From Antedon mediterranea (lineage: Eukaryota; Echinodermata; Crinoidea; Comatulida; Antedonidae): a stretch of DNA of 64,000 bases. This document shows, one piece after another, positions 62,301-64,000 of this stretch (positions are counted from its first letter, which is position 1; every line of letters starts with the position of its first letter). The position numbers and the translations under genes were made by a program. The notes below the pieces were generated by a model, which ran no database searches, was not told the DNA's origin, and was given only the letters and a program-made list of their open reading frames with translations. Location of the stretch: NCBI RefSeq assembly GCF_964355755.1, contig NC_092679.1, positions 744,001 through 808,000 of the forward strand, given 5' to 3'.

Positions 62301-64000
62301 TTGGTTGTCCTAAAGTCTGAAAAATATGTCTTGGTGAAAACCCAAACGCACTAGGAATTCCCATAACTGAAACACTTCCACACATTTTAGTTAGCTACTG
62401 TATGCATTTGTTTGCTATCCAAATTCCTCTCACTCCCTTTTGAAATATTTTCCGTCATTCAAACATTTGCGCTTTCCCTGATTTGGTTCCATACTATTCT
62501 GTTTTGGGCAGGAAGGTTTGTTACTGTGCTAGTCTACAGTTTTTCCTTTTGAATTACATGGCTGTAATTCTTATACATGTTTTTCTATGCTTTAGTATGA
62601 CATTGATTCTGCTGATCTGAAGAGTACTCTAGAGGTGCTTATTACAATCTGTATCAATACAATAGAAGGACATGTTCACATCTGTAAACCTAAACTACCT
62701 GAACCCCCTCAACCTGAGGACATCTGGGGTGCAACCAATGATGACCCACCTAAGTCAGGTAGCAATTTTGTTTGGTGCTAAAGCTCTGTCTACACTATCA
62801 ATGTGATGTGATTTGCCCATATATGGACATGATGATGTCATATCACTACCATATTTGGGAACATCACACTTTTTTCATCTAACTAGTTTGTTTTTTATTT
62901 GTTGCTCATTCATCAAATGCAATACAAATATAAAAATGACAGGATGAGAGCAAAAGGATAACCCTATAAGCTCTAGAGCAGCTCTAGCGCTTGATAGTGT
63001 AGACAGAGCTTAACAAACTCCCATAAGTTTATAATAGCCATATTATGAACATTCATTTGGCCCTAGTTGTTTGTAGAGTTTCAATATCTCTATTCAAATA
63101 AATATATACACCATATTACATTGTACAGTGTAGCTTTATGCTGTATTTTAATACAACAGAAAGTAGAGTATGAAACCGGATTCTATATTCCAAAACATAT
63201 GTTATATTTTCAGACTCTCCTGGTATTGGTTTCGATAGCAATTCTAGCAAAGGTTTTACTCCAGGGGGCACTCCACTTCACACATCAACCCCAAATAAAG
63301 AATCAGTTGGAAATAGCGGAGGTCAAACCGTCTGTAAGATGTTGTACTTATCTGATAACTCATCAGCGTCAAGGGTCGTTTCTAGTAATGTTGTTTCTAC
63401 GATCGTCGAAGAGGAAGAAACGGGAGAAACAGTTGAAATGCTTGAGCCAATAGCAGAAGCAAGTTTAGAAACTGCTACTGCAAAGGTGATGTTTGTTGAG
63501 AAGGAAGAAGACTTAGTGGTCACCTGTAAACCACTTGTCATCGAGGAAGAACCTGTTATTGAAAAACAGATTACGGATCCATCATCGGAAGAGAAACAAA
63601 AGATTCCTTACACAGTTCGCAATCGACGAAAAAGAAAGAAACCGATTGTGAACATTGCAACAACAGGTACACCCGATGCACATAGGAAAGGATCCAATCA
63701 AAGATCAAGAGGAAAGAGGTTTTACAAAAGGTCAGAGACGCTCAGAGGATCCGAAAGAAGAAGCAGTGTTCACTCAGCCGTGCGACGGTACAATGAAGAT
63801 AAAAACATCATGGCTCTTAACAGGTACATACAAGTTTTTAAAAATAATTTTTTAAATAAAATGAAATTGACAAAATGAATTGTAATTTTATCATGTCATC
63901 TTGTTTTTTTTTGTATTTTTATTAACTTTTATACTCCTTTTATTAGCGTTTACACTGTTGGAGGTAATTAAATAAAATAAAAAATGAAATTTGATATTTA
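41376..64000 (+). CDS. UNC79: UNC79 homologue, NALCN channel complex subunit (3' end beyond window)
   Basis: Large HEAT-like scaffold of the NALCN/UNC80/FAM155 sodium-leak channel complex. Exons: 41376-41397, 41735-41855, 42458-42624, 48107-48277, 49169-49258, 49552-49607, 49948-50071, 50373-50437, 50628-50719, 50901-50970, 51207-51412, 51718-51989, 52215-52249, 52806-52909, 53067-53154, 53413-53622, 53894-54175, 55308-55679, 55919-56072, 56242-56366, 56749-56897, 57148-57304, 57446-57627, 58120-58321, 58870-58911, 59985-60212, 60321-60401, 60582-60709, 61102-61152, 61513-61638, 62058-62240, 62596-62758, 63214-63823, 63947-63963 (last one weak). About 1715 codons, in phase throughout; human UNC79 is ~2600 aa. 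The start MSTKSEQFSNKIRNL and NGTDIANTLKYFS match the human N-terminus. Other matches: YPSLDYNQFY, LLSRFGIWLL-type, APWGGAHCC, WEFFMNRLDTLSVEAQ, NAFIAGIAKVMDYNI. The final exon ends in a basic, Ser-rich linker (RNRRKRKKP). Confidence 0.93.
42665..42760 (+). repeat. Retroposon tail fragment (GTAAAGCACC ... GTGCTATATAAAT)
   Basis: Shares the GTAAAGCACC ... GCTATATAAAT module with the copy near 55810-55875. This is a common end of SINE/LINE 3' regions. Located just after UNC79 exon 3. Confidence 0.5.
42936..44567 (-). mobile_element. Helitron-like element, array unit 1 (with nested insertion)
   Basis: Starts CTAGACATGAAACTCGTCAC on the plus strand (minus-strand 3' end: hairpin + TCATGT + CTAG, host T outside). 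Unit length is 1632 bp, 120 bp longer than the next two because of an insertion at 44381-44502. Joined directly to unit 2 at GAAGTA|CTAG. No coding capacity. Confidence 0.78.
44381..44502 (-). mobile_element. LINE-like 3' tail nested in Helitron unit 1
   Basis: The ~120-bp segment is absent from the equivalent site of the other units, where GACAAAGTTACGATATG is uninterrupted. On the minus strand it reads AGGACCACAATGGAAATAAG, TACTTTTTGTG, then ends CAGAATAAAGAAATAAA, a non-LTR retrotransposon tail. A related tail lies at 54900-55050. Confidence 0.7.
44568..46079 (-). mobile_element. Helitron-like element, array unit 2
   Basis: A 1512-bp unit bounded by CTAG at 44568-44571 and the next CTAG at 46080. 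The same hairpin end as unit 1 and a nearly identical interior. No spacer of host DNA separates the units. Confidence 0.78.
46080..47838 (-). mobile_element. Helitron-like element, array unit 3 plus terminal modules
   Basis: The body runs 46080 to about 47592, followed by three copies of a ~75-bp module. Each module has an A-run, ACAGGACGATTACAAGGAG and the inverted repeat GTTATCCGC / GCGGATAAC, at 47600-47838. The modules occur only at this outer end of the array, as at 26830-26945 in the other array, so they probably belong to the element's 5' terminus on the minus strand. A 36-bp direct repeat follows at 47838-47912. Confidence 0.75.
48370..49040. repeat. Possible dispersed repeat with CCTCC / GGAGG ends
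   Basis: GCATACCTCCACCTACTG at the left and ATACCTCCTTGGCGGAGGTA at the right bound an AT-rich ~670-bp segment inside an UNC79 intron. The style is that of a retroposon or MITE, but I see no second copy in the window. Confidence 0.3.
50078..50270 (+). mobile_element. tRNA-derived SINE
   Basis: TAGTAGTGGTTAACGTGCTT (A-box-like) followed by a good B box GGTTCAATCC about 35 bp later, then a non-tRNA body. It starts directly after UNC79 exon 49948-50071, ~10 bp past the donor. Confidence 0.7.
52300..52711. repeat. 70-bp tandem repeat with dimeric higher-order structure
   Basis: Four 70-bp units start at 52431, 52501, 52571 and 52641 (GCCCACTGCA ... CAAATGAATA), preceded by a diverged leader related to 2750-2905. 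Units 1 and 3 read ACTAACC where units 2 and 4 read ACTATCC, so the array grew by copying a 140-bp pair. Located in an UNC79 intron. Confidence 0.92.
54224..54391 (+). mobile_element. MITE family A copy 7 (complete)
   Basis: AAAGCCTTGTCTGCACTATC at the left and GATAGTGTAGACAGAGCTTA at the right, with both internal CACTACCATATTTG blocks. Lies ~50 bp after UNC79 exon 53894-54175. Confidence 0.9.
54900..55050 (-). mobile_element. LINE-like 3' tail
   Basis: On the minus strand it reads GGGACCAGAGAATAAGTTGC, TTTTTGTACTTTTC and ends CAGAATGAATAATAAATAAA, resembling the tail nested at 44381-44502. No coding remains. Boundaries approximate. Confidence 0.5.
55785..55880 (+). repeat. Retroposon tail fragment with (ATT)n
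   Basis: GTAAAGCACCTAGAAGGG, then GGCGCTATATAAATACTG and a TTATTATTA run. The same module as 42665-42760. Lies in the intron before UNC79 exon 55919-56072. Confidence 0.5.
56463..56610 (+). mobile_element. MITE family A copy 8 (right end diverged)
   Basis: AAAGCTCTGTCTACACTATC at the left is intact. At the right only CAGTTTGATAGAATACACT remains. ~100 bp after UNC79 exon 56242-56366. Confidence 0.82.
57660..57805. repeat. 22-bp tandem repeat, ~6 copies
   Basis: The unit TATTTAGGGGACACCCACCC plus two bases, with two degenerate copies at the right. In an UNC79 intron, ~30 bp after exon 57446-57627. Confidence 0.93.
59834..59926. mobile_element. MITE family B copy 2
   Basis: GCTTGGTTCCCACTTG and CAAGTGGGAACCAAGC are exact inverse ends around TTGACCAATCACAA. 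Shorter than the copy at 15057-15189. Lies ~60 bp before UNC79 exon 59985-60212. Confidence 0.82.
61645..61790 (+). mobile_element. tRNA-derived SINE fragment
   Basis: GTTTGGTGGTTAAGATGCTT with a B-box-like GGTTCACCCC ~40 bp on, followed by TGTGAACAAGGTTGCGACCC, shared in part with the 38551 copy. It starts a few bases past the donor of UNC79 exon 61513-61638. Confidence 0.6.
62780..63012 (+). mobile_element. MITE family A copy 9, split by a later insertion
   Basis: Left AAAGCTCTGTCTACACTATC; right GATAGTGTAGACAGAGCTT. The right arm is interrupted at 62891-62990 by 100 bp of foreign DNA with TTG on both sides. Confidence 0.88.
62891..62990 (-). mobile_element. Retroposon tail nested in MITE copy 9
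   Basis: On the minus strand it reads GGGTTATCCTTTTGCTCTCA, CCTGTCATTTTTATATTTG and ends in AAATAAAAAA, like a truncated LINE or SINE 3' end. TTG at 62888-62890 and 62991-62993 may be the target duplication. Confidence 0.65.

Noticed and set aside
61965-62354. 129-aa plus-strand ORF taken as one exon
   Set aside because: Only 62058-62240 is real UNC79 exon. The parts on both sides are intron read-through past AG and GT signals.

Overview
The window is animal nuclear DNA: AT-rich, with many short exons bounded by GT-AG introns and a dense load of small transposons. It carries eight protein genes, seven with clear animal homologues. The recurring TAGGCCTA-type motif and the gene set would fit a marine invertebrate, perhaps an echinoderm. 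That placement is a guess, because no diagnostic sequence is present. There are no bacterial operons, no CRISPR array and no viral genome.

Layout. 1101-10022 (-): KCTD3/SHKBP1-type BTB + WD40 protein, 15 coding exons. 10385-14979 (+): TRAF3-like adaptor, 7 coding exons, divergent from the first gene across a 362-bp shared promoter interval. 17076-21697 (-): an unrecognised single-pass membrane protein with a repeated tyrosine-motif tail; its N-terminus is unresolved. 23156-28370 (-): mitochondrial ribosomal protein MRPL48. 29375-31585 (-): RNA polymerase II subunit RPB7 (POLR2G). 32915-36080 (+): sphingosine-1-phosphate phosphatase (SGPP1 type), three coding exons. 38423-39012 (-): a 98-residue two-TM protein resembling DMAC1/TMEM261. 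41376 to the right edge (+): the first ~34 coding exons (~1715 codons) of UNC79, a subunit of the NALCN sodium-leak channel complex; the gene runs off the window. I derived exon borders by hand from splice signals and reading phase. For every gene called complete, the exon lengths sum to a whole number of codons.

Functionally this is an ordinary mixed neighbourhood (signalling, mitochondrial translation, transcription, lipid signalling, ion channel), not a pathway cluster. The adjacency of a TRAF3-like gene and a membrane receptor whose tail holds PSQA(S/D) motifs is suggestive but may be chance.

The introns and intergenic DNA hold most of the unusual material. There are two head-to-tail arrays of a ~1.5-kb Helitron-like element (24149-26945 and 42936-47838). 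Two foldback DNA elements are built from clusters of a short palindrome, each with terminal inverted repeats and target-site duplications (9124-9846 and 40244-41112). A 1,062-bp element with terminal inverted repeats (6510-7571) carries open frames. Nine copies of one ~160-bp MITE are present, one split by a later insertion. Other items are a 5S-rRNA-derived repeat, tRNA-type SINEs, LINE-like 3' tails, a large perfect hairpin and several tandem repeats, one with a higher-order structure.
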